64,000 nt of DNA from Rotaria sp. Silwood1 (GCA_905250075.1 CAJNOP010000040.1:333498-397497), one strand, 5' to 3'; numbered from the stretch's first letter, positions 10,143 to 23,300 are shown. Numbers and translations: made by a program. Notes: generated from the letters alone by a model not told the origin.

Positions 10143-12585
10143 ATGGAAAATTATCAATTTGTTATTATTGGTGGTGGTATATCTGGTGTGACTTGTGTAG
10201 AAAGTGTAAGTTTATTAAATACGTTCTGTCGTTTGATTTCTTTTTTGTGAAACATAATCTAAAAAGAAGTGTTGAAGTCTATTGAGTAGAAATTTGTACT
10301 TGCTCTAACAGATCATGACAGATACCTTAGCAACACTTCTCTCGATGATGGATTTCGAGTAGGAAAAATCAGTCCTTTTCAAAAGACTCGTCTCAATGCT
10401 TCCTAGCAAAAACAAGGACTTAAATATAAGCCTACACTAACTCCCTCCTGCTGTGTCATAGACTTTACAGATGTTATTGATATGCAATCAAAAATCATAT
10501 ATCAATAACATCTTGTTATAATTGCTAATTGCATTTCTGGAAGATTAAGTATAAGAATGGTGAAGATATATGTCCTAATAAAACAATCTTCCTGTAATTA
10601 ACAACAGCAGCCGTATTGTTTTTCATATTTTAATTCTGCAAGGTTTATACTAACAATGTTTGTCTTTTTTAACTTAATAGATTGCTACATTTGATTCTAC
10701 TGCTCGAATTCTACTTCTTACAGGAACACCATTGATTAAAGCAATTACAAATTATGTTAAAGTAATATTTATATTTACAATTATATTTATATGATTTTAT
10801 TTAGGTGAGCAAATTTTTAGAAGAATTTGATATTGAAGAAAAACCTTTTCATTATTTGGCTGAACGATTTCCAAATTTAATTATACAAAATAAAGTTGTT
10901 GAACGATTAGAAACTGAGAAGCAAGTAAAGCAAAAACTTTTTTTTTAGCTTTTATAATTATTTTTATTGTCGAATTAGATTATTATCTGTTCTGATAATA
11001 CACAAATTCATTATGATCAACTTTGTATTTGTACTGGTGCACGACCTAAAGTAAACTAAGGGTGAAAATCCTTTTTATTTACAAAATTATTTCATTATTT
11101 ATCTATTCATTTATTAGTTACTATCCAATACAAATCCTTATGTATGCGCTATTCGTGATACAGAAACAGTTGAATCATTTCAAAAAAAATTAGCATCAGC
11201 TAAACAAATTGTTATTGTTGGTAATGGTGGTATTGCAACTGAACTTGTGTATGTAAAGATCATTTAGAAAGAAAAATATTGAATTATATTATTAATGATT
11301 AGATATGAAGTTGAACATTGTTCAGTTATATGGGCTATTAAAGATGAACATATTTCAACAGCATTTTTTGATGAAGCTGCAGCTCGATTTTTTCTTGATC
11401 GTATTGAAATGGTTAAAGAAAAACAAAAGATGAATGAAAAAAGACAAAAATATGAAATGGTTGATCAACCAGTTGATCCTACACATATTCGAACATCATC
11501 AACAAAGATATGTGGTGGAGCTTTAGGTCCTGATTGGGCAACACATAGATCGATGAAAGGTGCATTTTCTGTAAGTTAATAATATTGTCTCAAATCAGTT
11601 TTCAAACATTTTATTTGTTTATTTCTTTGTTCAAGCAACCTCGACAAGTTCATATTGAATATCAAGTTGAAGTGAAAAATATTCTTACACCTGAACAATA
11701 TCAACAACGAAAATTAACTATTGAAAATCTTCAATCATCTGAAGGTAAAAAAAAAAGAAACTTTGTTTATTAATTTTTTAATATTTATCTTTAGAAGAAA
11801 TTCAATGGCCAGTTTATGTTGAATTAACTAATGGTAAAATTTTTGGTTGTGATTTTGTTGTGTGTGCTATTGGTGTAACACCGAATGTTGAACTTTTTCT
11901 TCAATCAGCAGATGTAAAAAAAAAAATTTTAATTAATTTACTAGAATTATTTTATTTAAAATTTAGTTTAAATTGGGTGCTGATGGTGGTTTATTAGTTG
12001 ATGAAACAATGCGTACATCAATAAAAAATATTTTTGCTTGTGGCGATGTATGCACAGCTGGTTGGACGTTTGCAGAACATTGGTTTCAAGTATGTAAATA
12101 TTTTTGTTCACATAATCATAAATTTTATCAATTAGATGCGTCTTTGGTCACAAGCTCGTCAGATGGGATATTATGCTGGTAAATGTATGTTAGCATATGC
12201 AAATAATGAACAAGATTCATTAGCAATGGATTTTTGTTTTGAACTTTTTGCACATACAACAAAATTTTTTAATATGAAAGTTGTTTTACTTGGTAAATAT
12301 CATGAAAAAGATATGAAAAAATATGACAATCTTATTCGAATGACTCCAGGTAGATTTTATCCTGTAATTATTAATACAATAATATTATTACTTCTTTCTG
12401 TTTTACAAGGTGAAGAATATATAAGAATAACATTAAAAGATGGTCGAGTACATGGTTGTATTTTTATTGGTGATACTGAACTTGAAGAAACATTTGAAAA
12501 TTTAATATTAAATCAAATCGATGTTAGTGCTTATGGTGAAAGTCTACTTGACCCAAATATTGATATTGCTGATTATTTCGATTGA
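10143..12585 (+). CDS. PYROXD1: PYROXD1-type pyridine nucleotide-disulphide oxidoreductase
   Basis: About 11 exons encode close to 490 aa. PYROXD1 is a nuclear/cytoplasmic FAD enzyme that in vertebrates protects the RTCB tRNA ligase complex from oxidative inactivation. The first exon (10143-10206) encodes [15 protein letters not shown], an FAD-binding GxGxxG motif. Further on are CICTGARPK (second dinucleotide-binding ATG-like motif), [14 protein letters not shown] (NAD(P)H-binding GxGxxA/G), [11 protein letters not shown], and the FAD motif [21 protein letters not shown], followed by the highly conserved [14 protein letters not shown]. The C-terminal domain contains [29 protein letters not shown]. 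The protein ends DIADYFD. There is no CxxC active-site pair in the usual position, as expected for this family. An AATAAA lies about 25 bases after the stop. The 474-nt first intron is long for this gene and holds a perfect hairpin. Confidence 0.93.
10470..10512. repeat. Perfect 14-bp inverted repeat in PYROXD1 intron 1
   Basis: GATGTTATTGATAT at 10470-10483 is repeated as its exact complement at 10499-10512 with a 15-base loop. Its meaning is unknown. It could be the remnant of a foldback element. Confidence 0.85.
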
Positions 12586-13021
12586 TAATATAATTTTCTG
12601 TTTTGTTTAAAATAAAAGATAGAACATTTTATATTTCACTTTATGTCAAGAGAAGAAAAATTTGAAAACATTATTATTGTCTTTGTCAATTCAGCAAAAA
12701 AAACTTTTCATTGTGAAAAAACAAAAAGAATGATACATTACAAAAACCAACATGTATTCTAAATCATAGTTTGATAATATATAAAAATAGCATATATGTA
12801 TATAGGTAATCAATAGAAACATCTGCTCTTATTTTCTAAAATTAGATAATGACTCTGTTTCTTTTAATTTATACATCTATTACATATAGCTGTATTGATA
12901 TGAAAAGGCCACAAATGTTTCTAATGGTAATAGATTATTATAGATACATGTAAAAGAAAAAAAAATGTTTCATTTTCAATAATGCTAAAAAAACGAATGT
13001 GACGCTAATATTCAAATTGAA
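12586..13021. other. Intergenic, nothing recognised
   Basis: AT-rich spacer holding the PYROXD1 polyadenylation signal near 12608 and presumably the promoter of the DUF2807 gene. Confidence 0.6.
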
Positions 13022-13828
13022 ATGTTTTATATCTTTGCTTTGTTTTATTTATTTCTCTTAGAATTACAAATTATTAGTAGTATCGACATTGAACAAAGTC
13101 CTCTAACTGTAATTGGTGATAAAAATGTTACACGTCAAAGTAATTTAATAACTAAATCATTTTCAAAACTATCTATCAATGGACTATTTTATTGTTATGT
13201 TACATGGACTGATCATAAACAAACTATGGATATCTATACAGATAATAATATTCATCCATATGTTATAGTTCATATCGAACAAGATACATTAGAAATAGCG
13301 ATTCAATTTGATGCAAATTTTAAATTTACTAAAATGGATATTTATCTTTATATACATCCAACAATTGATGAAATTTTCTTAGGTGGAATTAGTACTTTAC
13401 ATAGTACAAATGTATTAAAGACTGATAGTCTCTTAAAATTACATATTCAAGGTATAATAATGAAAAAAATTTTCAATATTTTTGAGTTTAATTTTACAAA
13501 AGATTAAATCATTTTAGATACGAGTAGCCTTATTCTTCAGTTGGATATATTCAATCTTGATGCTCTCTTTTTATCAGCTGGAACGACTAAATTAATTGGC
13601 CATGTAAATGATAAAGCAATAATTAAATACGATGGTATTGGAGATGTTGATGCATCTCAATTGTTTTGTAAATTTGTTGATATCGAAGCTAATGGACTCG
13701 GCACTATATGGATAACGGGTACAGAGGAATGTTTTATCAAAGCTGAAGGTGTAAGCATTGTAAGATACAACTGTACTAATATACATAATCCTCAAGTGAC
13801 TGGTTTGGCAAAAATAATTCCAGTTTAA
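13022..13828 (+). CDS. Secreted DUF2807 (putative adhesin head, beta-helix) protein
   Basis: Two exons, 13022 to about 13452 and about 13518-13828, join through a roughly 65-nt intron to give about 247 aa. The first ~20 residues (MFYIFALFYLFLLELQIISS) are a hydrophobic signal peptide, so the product is probably exported. The second exon shows the hallmark of the DUF2807/GIN domain: repeated short beta-strand units around GIGDVDASQLFCKFVDIEAN, GLGTIWITGTEECFIKAEG and a closing SIVRYNC. The first half (SINGLFYCYVTW...LEIAIQ, IDEIFLGGISTLHS) matches the upstream rungs of the same fold. Pfam DUF2807 is overwhelmingly bacterial, especially Bacteroidetes. The presence of a short intron and a eukaryotic context here argues for a domesticated acquisition rather than contamination. 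Function is unknown. Surface attachment is only suggested by the family name. Confidence 0.75.
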
Positions 13829-13831
13829 TTC

Positions 13832-14254
13832 TTCTTAGTTTTTGTTCTTCGTTTTATTTGAAAATGGTTTTTCTTATAATAAATTTGTGTCAATATACTT
13901 TTTCTTAATTATTATATGAATGCTTTATACTATCATATATATATATATATAATATCTTGATTGTTTTTCTTATACTGTTGGCAGAAAAAAAATTGTCTTG
14001 TATATTATTCATAACAAAGAAGAAACTACGTCAATGAATGTGGGATAACGCAATCTTATATTTACCTGTAGACAAATACTTCATCATTCTTTATCTTGAC
14101 AGAAAATTTATTTTGTGACTTTTATCTTCATTCATTGATAGAAAAAGAGAAAGAAACAAAAAAGATCGTATTCGAATGATCCATTTTTCTTTTTATTATG
14201 TTGGTACTTATAATAAAAATGTTAATATATGAATGTGAATTCTAACGAATAAAA
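13832..14254. other. Intergenic, AT dinucleotide run
   Basis: Contains an AT run at about 13937-13951 and no coding signal. Confidence 0.6.
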
Positions 14255-15286
14255 ATGACAAATACAAGTGTAACAATTGATGATACCATAGAATTTATAC
14301 GTATCTATATTATTTGTCGTTGGCTTTATTTAATTGTTTTCGGTATTGGTATGATTGGAAGTATATTTAATTTAATAGTTTTCTGTCGAAAAAAATTTCG
14401 TTCGAATTCATGTTCAATTTATTTGATAGCTTATTCAATAAATAATTTTATGAATCTTACTGTTGGCCTATTTATATGGTCATTAACTCTTGGTTTTAAT
14501 CTAGATTTAGAGTATAAAATAGTGATTTATTGTAAAATTCGTCGATATTTTACACATGTTAATTATCTTCTATCATCCTGTTTATTAACTATGGCATCAA
14601 TTAATCGTTATGCACGTGTTCGTCAAGCACAATTAACAGAAAATCGTCATCGTTATATAGCTTTATGTAAACGTCGAACGACATATATTATTGTTATTCT
14701 GACGATTACTTTTTGTTTACTTGTTAATATACATATTCCAATATTTTTTGAAATTTCTGAGAATGACTGTTATGCTCGAATGGGTGTTTACAGAATTTTA
14801 TTTGATGTTTACTTTCTTGTTTTCTATGCTTTATGTCCTCCGTTATTAATGGTCATTTTTAATATAGCAACTGTTAGACATATAAGATGTATTAAAAAAC
14901 TAATTAATCCAACCGTATCTCGTCGTGAATATAATTTTATTGTTCTTGTTCTTGCACATAGTTTTTCAAATGTAATTTTCACTATACCATATACAGTTAA
15001 TAAGTTTATTTATTATACATTTGACAATACAAAACTATCAGAAAAAGATAAACTTGTTAATGCTGTAACACTTTTAATTGCATTTATGAATCCTGGATTT
15101 TCATTTTATTTATATACATTAACAACAAAATCTTTTCGAGATGAATTTATTCGAGCTTGTAAAGAATTTTTCCTTAGAAAAAATTCTTATTCACTTCAAT
15201 ACAAAATAAATGATATCAAAAGACAACAAAATAATGCAATAGGTTCACGTGTTTCTATACCAATAATATTATCAGAGAAATATTGA
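14255..15286 (+). CDS. Orphan rhodopsin-like G-protein-coupled receptor
   Basis: An intronless 343-aa frame with seven hydrophobic segments: about residues 25-45, 58-78, 95-115, 140-160, 183-205, 225-247 and 260-282. The N terminus has an NTS glycosylation site. TM1 carries GSIFNLIVF (the conserved GN position is altered to SIFN). The end of TM3 reads MASINRYARVRQ, corresponding to the DRY-type motif with N replacing D. TM7 has NPGFSFYLYTLTTKSFRDEF, a divergent NPxxY motif followed by helix 8. Cysteines before TM3 (CKIRRYF) and in the second loop (NDCYARMG) can form the conserved disulphide. It resembles large lineage-specific families of intronless orphan receptors in invertebrates. The ligand is unknown. 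Confidence 0.88.
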   Translation: MTNTSVTIDDTIEFIRIYIICRWLYLIVFGIGMIGSIFNLIVFCRKKFRSNSCSIYLIAYSINNFMNLTVGLFIWSLTLGFNLDLEYKIVIYCKIRRYFTHVNYLLSSCLLTMASINRYARVRQAQLTENRHRYIALCKRRTTYIIVILTITFCLLVNIHIPIFFEISENDCYARMGVYRILFDVYFLVFYALCPPLLMVIFNIATVRHIRCIKKLINPTVSRREYNFIVLVLAHSFSNVIFTIPYTVNKFIYYTFDNTKLSEKDKLVNAVTLLIAFMNPGFSFYLYTLTTKSFRDEFIRACKEFFLRKNSYSLQYKINDIKRQQNNAIGSRVSIPIILSEKY

Positions 15287-17591
15287 CATTATAACAGTTT
15301 TTGTTTGCTTCTTCATTGTTTTTTGATCTATTTTTATATTTTCTCATGTATATTAAGTTAGATACTATTGTATTTGCAAATTTTTTTTTTCTTTATCAAT
15401 AAAATGAACGAAGATCGCAATGCTATGTTCTTTTGAAAAATACACAGCTCAATAGTAAGAATATATATCTATGAAAAAAAGTGCAGTTGAATGCAAAAAA
15501 TTTTTTGCAAAAATATGATAAGTCCATGACCTCATATTGCCAATTTATAAACCAATCAAATTTTTTCTTATTAAAAAGAAAAATGTCTCAACTGCAAATT
15601 TTTTATCAGATATATGTTTTCAAAATGAATTTGACGATGAAGAAAAGTTCAAAACTAACCAAGTCCAAAAAGGTTCTTGCTACTTCGCTATAGAACAACA
15701 GAATTTTATAGCTTCTATTATTTTTTTTCTTTAAATCAACCGAGAAATACAAACACACGTTTTATGCTACTTTTGATGGCATAAAGAATGTGCTTTTCAA
15801 TTGTATGTGAGAAATTAAATGCACTTCTGGCTTTTATAACTATAATATAGCTTTTTCTAAAAGTAGACTGAGTTAATTGATCGTTTTTACTACGTGGCAT
15901 TTTTGCAACGGTAAAAAAAATGCTTTTTGATTTATTTTCTCTGTTAAATTGTCATGACTTGTAATTTTTCGAATAAATAACACAAATAGAATTCAGTTCA
16001 TGTATAATTTGAGAATATTGCGGCTGATGCTCCTGAAAAGCTTTGCATTTCATAAAAACTTCATTTTTCAAACTTTTTGATTAAAGATCCAGGAATAAAT
16101 CGCAAAAGTTTTGCTCAAATGTGATATCGACTAAATTTCTAATGCTCTACATTTCGATGTACTTTTGTTCCAGTTTAATCCATTTATATAGCTCAAAATA
16201 ATTCAGAACTATAAACTTTTCAAGTTGAAAAAACGTTTCAAGAACTTTTGTAAACGAAGATCTGAAACGAGTATTGAGATCAATAGAGTAGAAACTTGAA
16301 TTCACTTCTCTTCTCCCCACAGACCATGATAGATACCCTCGGAACCCGTCACAAACCGCGCGACAGTCACCTTGGAAATTCGCCATAGGCTACAGTAGAC
16401 ATCCCGAATGGATGAATGTGCGCATAATTAAAGAGAACGCTCACATCCACACACTCTGCACGTACTTGTAGTGATTTATCTGATCTTATCAGAAGTATCA
16501 CAATCGTTTCAAGCGAGAAAAGTCAAAATCATTAATTTTGTATAGTTGGTCTTTCATTGATGGCGTTTGCTATCTACCGTAAGACAGTACACAAAATTTA
16601 TAGTACAAAATGTCGACTATTGTATTTCATCGATGAAGACATTTTAGAAAGATGATTAAGTTTTGGATGTATCTTCAAAAACTAAATAATCTAAGAAGAA
16701 AGAACTACATTTACACAATAAAATTGTGATTTTTATAAATGTGTCGAAAACGTCCTATAAGACAATAGTTAATTCAATTTTTATAAATTGATTCAAATGA
16801 TATTGTAAAATAATAGTGACACCTAATGTGGTATCATAGTATAAAATCTTTTTGACAAATCTATATTGGCATGCAGGTATCTATCGAATAGATATAAGGA
16901 TCCATATGTTGTACTGTCACTTTGTGGAAAAGTGCACTAAAGTAGAAATCGATCCGGTTAGAAAATAATTTATAGAGATACCATCTTTTTTTGATGACAT
17001 TTGTTGAGAACAAGGTCGCTTACTCTCATTAAAATAGTTCAACGATGTTCATTCAAAACCTATTAGTTTTACTTTTTTTTGAAGTATATATAATTTTTCA
17101 AAAAAAAAATACAATCAAAACTGATTTTTCTTGTTTTGAGTTAAACTTCTATCATATATATGTTGGTAAAGATCAAATTTAGGTTTAGATTGTTATTGAA
17201 AGAGAAAGGTTCGGTTTGTCTAAAAAACAAAGCCTAAGTGAAAAAACAATTCAAGATTTGGATTTTAGCAATCAGTTGATGAGTCAATATTTTTGTTGTC
17301 GTACTATATAGAAATATATCACATATTCATTTTTGAGAAACCTAACTCATTAACCGATTGATAATGATCCAACAAATCAGTCGGATTGGACTAGTTTTAA
17401 AATTCTCGACTGATTACAAATGCGAAATGCATACATATCTTTTAATTAATACATTTTCTTCTCACATCATGTTGTTCATGATTTGGAAAACTAAATTTAG
17501 TTATAGACGGTTTGAAAGAAAAGATTATTTCCTGTCAACCGACGAAAAAAAAAATCTTCTTACAAACTACTTCTATTAATAATTAAGTTAC
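15287..17591. other. Gene-free DNA
   Basis: No credible coding exon is seen on either strand. A stretch at about 16270-16345 resembles PYROXD1 intron 1 sequence near 10275-10330 (GAGTAGAAAYTTG and AGAYCATGAYAGATACC blocks), so old dispersed repeats are present. Confidence 0.55.
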
Positions 17592-17593
17592 TA

Positions 17594-17961
17594 CCCAGTG
17601 AAAAATTTTTGCGATTTTCAATCGGATTTTTCTGCAACAAAATCAAAATTATAATCGATTGATAATTTTGATTATTTTTGATCACGACTGATCCATTATT
17701 TGACATTGTTGCTTATTTAATGTGAAATTTTCTAATTGAAATCGGATTACTTTGCAATATAATCGAAATTATTAATCGATTGGTAATCCTCGATTTGCTA
17801 CAGAATTATCCGATTTTAATCAGATAATTCCACACTGAATAAGTAACAATATCAAGTAATAGTTAAGTCGTGATCAACAATAATCAAAATTATCGATTGA
17901 TTATAATTTTGATTTTGTTGCAGAAAAATCCGATTGAAAATCGCGAAAATTTTTCACTGGG
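17594..17961. mobile_element. Palindromic MITE, TA-flanked (Tc1/mariner-like)
   Basis: The left end CCCAGTGAAAAATTTTTGCG is mirrored at the right end by CGCGAAAATTTTTCACTGGG. The match continues inward through an ATCGGATTTTTCTGC block and a CAACAAAATC block, almost to the centre near 17777. Both ends are bordered by TA (17592-17593 and 17962-17963), the target duplication of Tc1/mariner-type elements. The element is 368 bp, has no transposase and folds into one long hairpin. Confidence 0.85.
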
Positions 17962-17963
17962 TA

Positions 17964-20308
17964 TTGTGTTATGATTTTTGCATCATATGTTCTATTTCAT
18001 TTGTTGATTTAATCTTAATATTGTTAATTGAATTGAATATCTAGTCTGTCAATAAAGGAAAATGAGTTATACAACAGGTAAAAATAAAAAATGACAAAAA
18101 TAACATGTCTTTTTTCTTATTTATTAAAAAAGTTCTCAAAAAGTGTGTTACTAATCAGAAATAATCTTCTGAGTTTGAGTAAGAAATCTATCTACATAAT
18201 ATATTCGTCCTTATTCTGCTTTTCCTTTAATAACGTGATTTATATGTCAAGATCAGTATAAATAAAAAAAAAAAAGAAGATGTATATCGGTCATGCAGAA
18301 ATATCTCAATGTATATTTATTATTGATCGTTTCATAATGTCACGATTAATATATGAGAACGTTGATAAAAATTACAAATAAGAAAAAAACTCATATCTTA
18401 TCTGTTTCTTTTCTCATTAAAATTGTTAGCCTTAAGACATTATTTCTTGTACCACTTATTCTTATCTCTTGATTTCCTAAGTTAGTCGGAAATAAATTTG
18501 AGTTCTTGTTACTATATATTTCCTGTTTATTATTATTTCCTACCACTTATGCATATTACTCTACACTAATAGTTAGTTAATTTGCAGTTCTATCGTTTAT
18601 GACAAGGACAATATACATGTGAGGGCTGCAGTACACTATTCTCTAGGTTCTATACTATCACGACACTCGTCCTAGAAAGACAGCTGGTGTTTTCTTTTTT
18701 TTTTTGCATGACAGAATTCATATTAAAGTATAAGTATAGAATGTCTCGTCGTTGTAATGATAATGAGAATACAATATTTTCTAGAAAAATATGTCTTACG
18801 AGAAGAGCGTCTCTTTTTTTTCAGAATTATTATTGAAAACTTGGAGATTTTTTCGACTAGTGTATTAAGCCGTTAATAAATAAGTATCAGGAGGAAGATT
18901 TTTAATCTTGAGAAATTTTCGTTCTTCCACAATGAATTTCATGAGTTTTTATTCATTTCTTTACTTATCATTTCTCATAAGACCATTCGATCCCTTCTCC
19001 GAATCTGATGAACTAACTTTAGCAAACATGTTCTTATCAGTGTCCTGAGTCATTGCATTGTCCCCCCCCCCCCCATTTTCCCTCCCTCTTCTCACATCCA
19101 ACCTATCTCGGGACATCCGTATGTGAAGAAAAGTTTAAAATCAAATGGGAAAATCCCATGCAAAGGTATGGTATAAAAGGAGTTATCTTTTTCTTTGTCT
19201 TCCTCATTCAGATTTTCATTTTGCAACAACAAACCTTGATTGACATTATGCGACCTCTGCTACTATCTATTTAATGTGCCATAGAATCTCATTGATATAC
19301 AATATTTTCATTCTAAATTATATATATTTCTTCATTTTTCTTCTTATTTTATTTGAATTTATAATAGTTCCGTTTCTTATCTGATAGATGTCGCTATAAG
19401 TCATATTGTGTCATGTTTTTCTGTAAACTTAGCGTATTTATTCTTTTGAAAATCTAAGAAATTCTTCATCAATATAGAAAATAAAATACATACTTTCTTC
19501 TTGATAGTTATAATATAATGAAAAACTAGTTAAAACAAGTAATAGAATTAACTAATCGACATAATGACTATCCATGATATATTATTAATATATTTATTCA
19601 TCTGTTCTTGATTAAATGAAAATAGTTACTTTAACGAATACCTAGCGATAGCGCTTTCGTAGTTGATCTCATTAAAAAGATTTATGTAGAAAAATTTGAA
19701 TGTTGTTTTTTTTTTTTCATCTTTCGTTTCGTGCATATGAAATTGAAACCTTCATGATAAGAGGAAAAAAAGCTTAATCTTAATCCGAAGTTAATAGAAG
19801 GAGAGTATGATTAAAATAGTATTTTTTATTTTTTTTAAATACATACATCTAAGATAATACTCGGTTGATTGAATCTATTCTTTAGTCAATATTTTTCTCT
19901 TTGGAACAAAAAAAGAGTTTTTTCTTCGTTGTCGTCTTCTTTCTCTCTTTCTTTTTTTGTTCTTCTTCGCCTTCGTCTTTTGGTATTTATTTCACGATAT
20001 TGTTCTTTTCTTGTTTCTAACAAGACAACGAAAGTCTATTGTTGATTTAACAATAATAACAACAACAACAACAGACATGGCTATTCAAATATTAATTGAT
20101 TGAACAATGGACTATATATAAAAAAACGGAGCAATCACAATATTATATTTATTCGTTGACAGCACTATACATCATCTGTTGGATTGATGAATGTCGAGTA
20201 TCATGAAAACGATAAAAGAATATTAGTAACAGAAAAACTTTCATGATTTTTTTTTGGTTTTTGTAGATTCGAACAGATACAATCGATGAGAATGATGTAA
20301 ATTAGATC
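17964..20308. other. Gene-free DNA upstream of the furin-like gene
   Basis: Contains low-complexity tracts: a C10-12 run near 19064, TTC/TCT-rich sequence at 19920-19980 and an AAC triplet run near 20055. The small open frame at 19053-19274 is read through the C run and has no family signature. The stretch nearest 20308 presumably holds the promoter. Confidence 0.55.
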
Positions 20309-23300
20309 GTGGTTTATACATCTTTTTATTTGTTTTTCTCCTTTATGATGTTTCCCTCCACTGTTTTAACTTTTATCTTCTATTTTGTGTTATTTTTCAC
20401 AACGTATTTAACTCTAATTTCATCAAAATCGGTTGTTATTGAAGTTAAAGGTGATTGTGCAACAATTGGTCAACAAATTGCACATGAACATGGATATCGT
20501 TATGTTCGACAGGTTTGTTTTATTTTTTAGGTTTTATTTTTTTCTTGAAGTCAGAGTTTTATATTTAGATTTTTGATGGTTTTTGTGAAATTGAAGAAGA
20601 TCCATTATCGAAAAATCATAAACGATATCGACGAGCTATTGAGCAAGGAATTGATCCTGTTAAAATTCTTCTAGAACATGAACATGTAAAAATATAACAA
20701 ATAATAAAAGTTTCTTTGTTTTTTTTTATTTTGTTTTATTGAAAATTTAATTAGGTTGAATGGGCTGAAAGTCAAATACCAAAAAAACGACAAAAACGTG
20801 AATTTATTTTTAATGATCCACAATGGAATTCAATGTGGTATTTGGTAATGAATAATAATTTTAATATTTTTTGTAAAATTATTTTTCATTAATAAATTTG
20901 ATTTAGATGAGACATTTACAAATGCCTACTGTACCAGATTTAAATGTTACTGGAGCTTGGGAAATGGGTTATACTGGTCGAGGACAAGTTGTTACATTTC
21001 TTGATGATGGTCTTGAATTTGATCATCCAGATTTATTAGAGAATTATGTTTGTTTTATTTAAAGATTTTATTTTCTATAAGAATTAAGTATTTTATTTTC
21101 ATACTGATAGGATAAAGAAGCTAGTACAGATATCAATGATAATGATGATGATCCAACACCACGTTATGAACCAACTAATGAAAATAAGTAAGAACAAAAA
21201 ATTTTTATTCATGAATTTCTTTAGAAAAAAAAATATGTTTTTTTCTTTTTTGTTGAGACATGGAACTCGATGTGCTGGTGAAGTAGCAGCAAAAGTTAAT
21301 AATAATATATGTGGAGTTGGTATTGCTTATCATGCTAGAGTTGGTGGTATTCGAATGTTAGATGGTGATGTAACAGATAGTGTTGAAGCACGATCACTTA
21401 GTCATAGACCTGATCATGTTCAAATTTATTCTGCTAGTTGGTAAGAAAATTTGAAAAATAAAAAATACATGTTTAATTATGAAAGATATGCTATTTTTGT
21501 TTTTTGTTTAAGGGGACCAGATGATAATGGTCTTGTTGTTGATGGACCTGGTCGTTTAGCAAAGAAAGCATTTCAAGATGGTGTTTTACATGTAAATAAA
21601 AAATTAAATTTTATATTTTTATTTTATTTTATTTTATTTTTCTGATTAATTTTAGGGACGAGGTGGTAAAGGATCAATATTTGTTTGGGCTAGTGGAAAT
21701 GGTGGTCGATATTCAGATTCATGTGCATGTGATGGTTATATTACTTCAATTTATACTGTATGAAAATAAAAATTAACAATAAGATAATTATAATTGAAAT
21801 TATTTTCTAGATTGCTATTAGTGCAACAACAGAACGTGGTAATAAACCTTGGTATCTTGAAGAATGTTCAGCTACTCTAGCATCAGCATATAGTAGTGGT
21901 CAATCAAATGCTGGTGAACGTGATATTGTATGTATTATGAAATTGGATCTAGAAGAAGTGTCAGAATATAGAAGTAGTAATTTCGACCCCTCCCCCTTTC
22001 CATATAGACGTGATAGACACAACTGTGAGATTAATATGATAATTGCCCTTTACTTTCTTTCACACTTACTGCAATATATTGTAATTACTATCTTTCAGTA
22101 GCGACATGCATTAAAAGTCAGTAGGAATTATATATTGATTAATTTCCTGTTTTTTTTTTTTACAATACCAGCAGTTCCACCGTGTTTCATATTTGTTTCT
22201 CACTGGGATTGCACTAACAGTTTTTTTTCTTTGGGTTAAATAATTATATTTATTGTATGTTTTTATTTAAAAAGTTTACGACGGATTTAAATCATGAATG
22301 TACAAATCATCATACGGGTACATCAGCTGCAGCACCATTAGCTGCAGCTATTTATGCTCTTGTTCTTGAAGCAAAGTATGAAATTTATATACAATTGAAA
22401 AACTTATTGTTGATTATCTTTCAGTCCTAGTTTAACATGGCGTGATATTATGCATATAACAGTTCTTGGTTCACGCCCTGATGCTATTCCATCAAATACA
22501 AATGTTGTTCGTAATGCTGCTCGATTTAATGGTAAAACTATATGATGGTTCTTTTATTATAATTAGTATGGAAATTTCTGTTTTTTTTTTTGCATAGTGA
22601 GTAGTAGATTTGGTTTTGGTCTAATGGATGCTGGTTTAATGACATGGTATGCAAGTGGTTGGAAAAATGTTCCACCCATGTCATCATGTGAATCTGCCAT
22701 AAGTTATCCTAAACGAATAATCACAACACGTTCAGATCAAACATTTTCATTAAATTTAATCGAATGTAAAAATGATATTGATCCAAGACATGAAGTTAAT
22801 TATATTGAACAAGTACAAACATTTGTTACTTTAACAACGGATAGACGTGGTGAAATTGAAATTTATCTTTATTCACCATCGAATACAAGAACACAACTTT
22901 TACCAGTAAAGTTTGATAAAAAAAATTTTTTTTTTGATGTACAAAAAATGAATTAAATGAAAAATTTTAGAAACGAGAACGTGATCAAAGTAATAAAGGT
23001 TTTCAAGATTGGCCATTTTTAACAGTGCAATTATGGGGTGAAGTACCACATGGACAATGGAAACTTCAAATAGTTAATACTGGTGGAGGATCAGGTAAAT
23101 AAATAATAATTTAATATTATATATTTTATTCATATAAGCTAATATTTATTTACAAAATATTAAAAAAATCCCTATTCTAGACAAAAATCACGTTAAGACA
23201 ATAATAATTTAATGAAAATTCATTTGAGTAAATAACGCATATTATATTATCTAATGAAAATTAAATATTGAGTTAAATTTAATTATTCTAAGATAATAGA

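Noticed and set aside
19053-19274. Frame starting in a poly-C run
   Set aside because: The proline run comes from the homopolymer. No family resemblance and no splice support.
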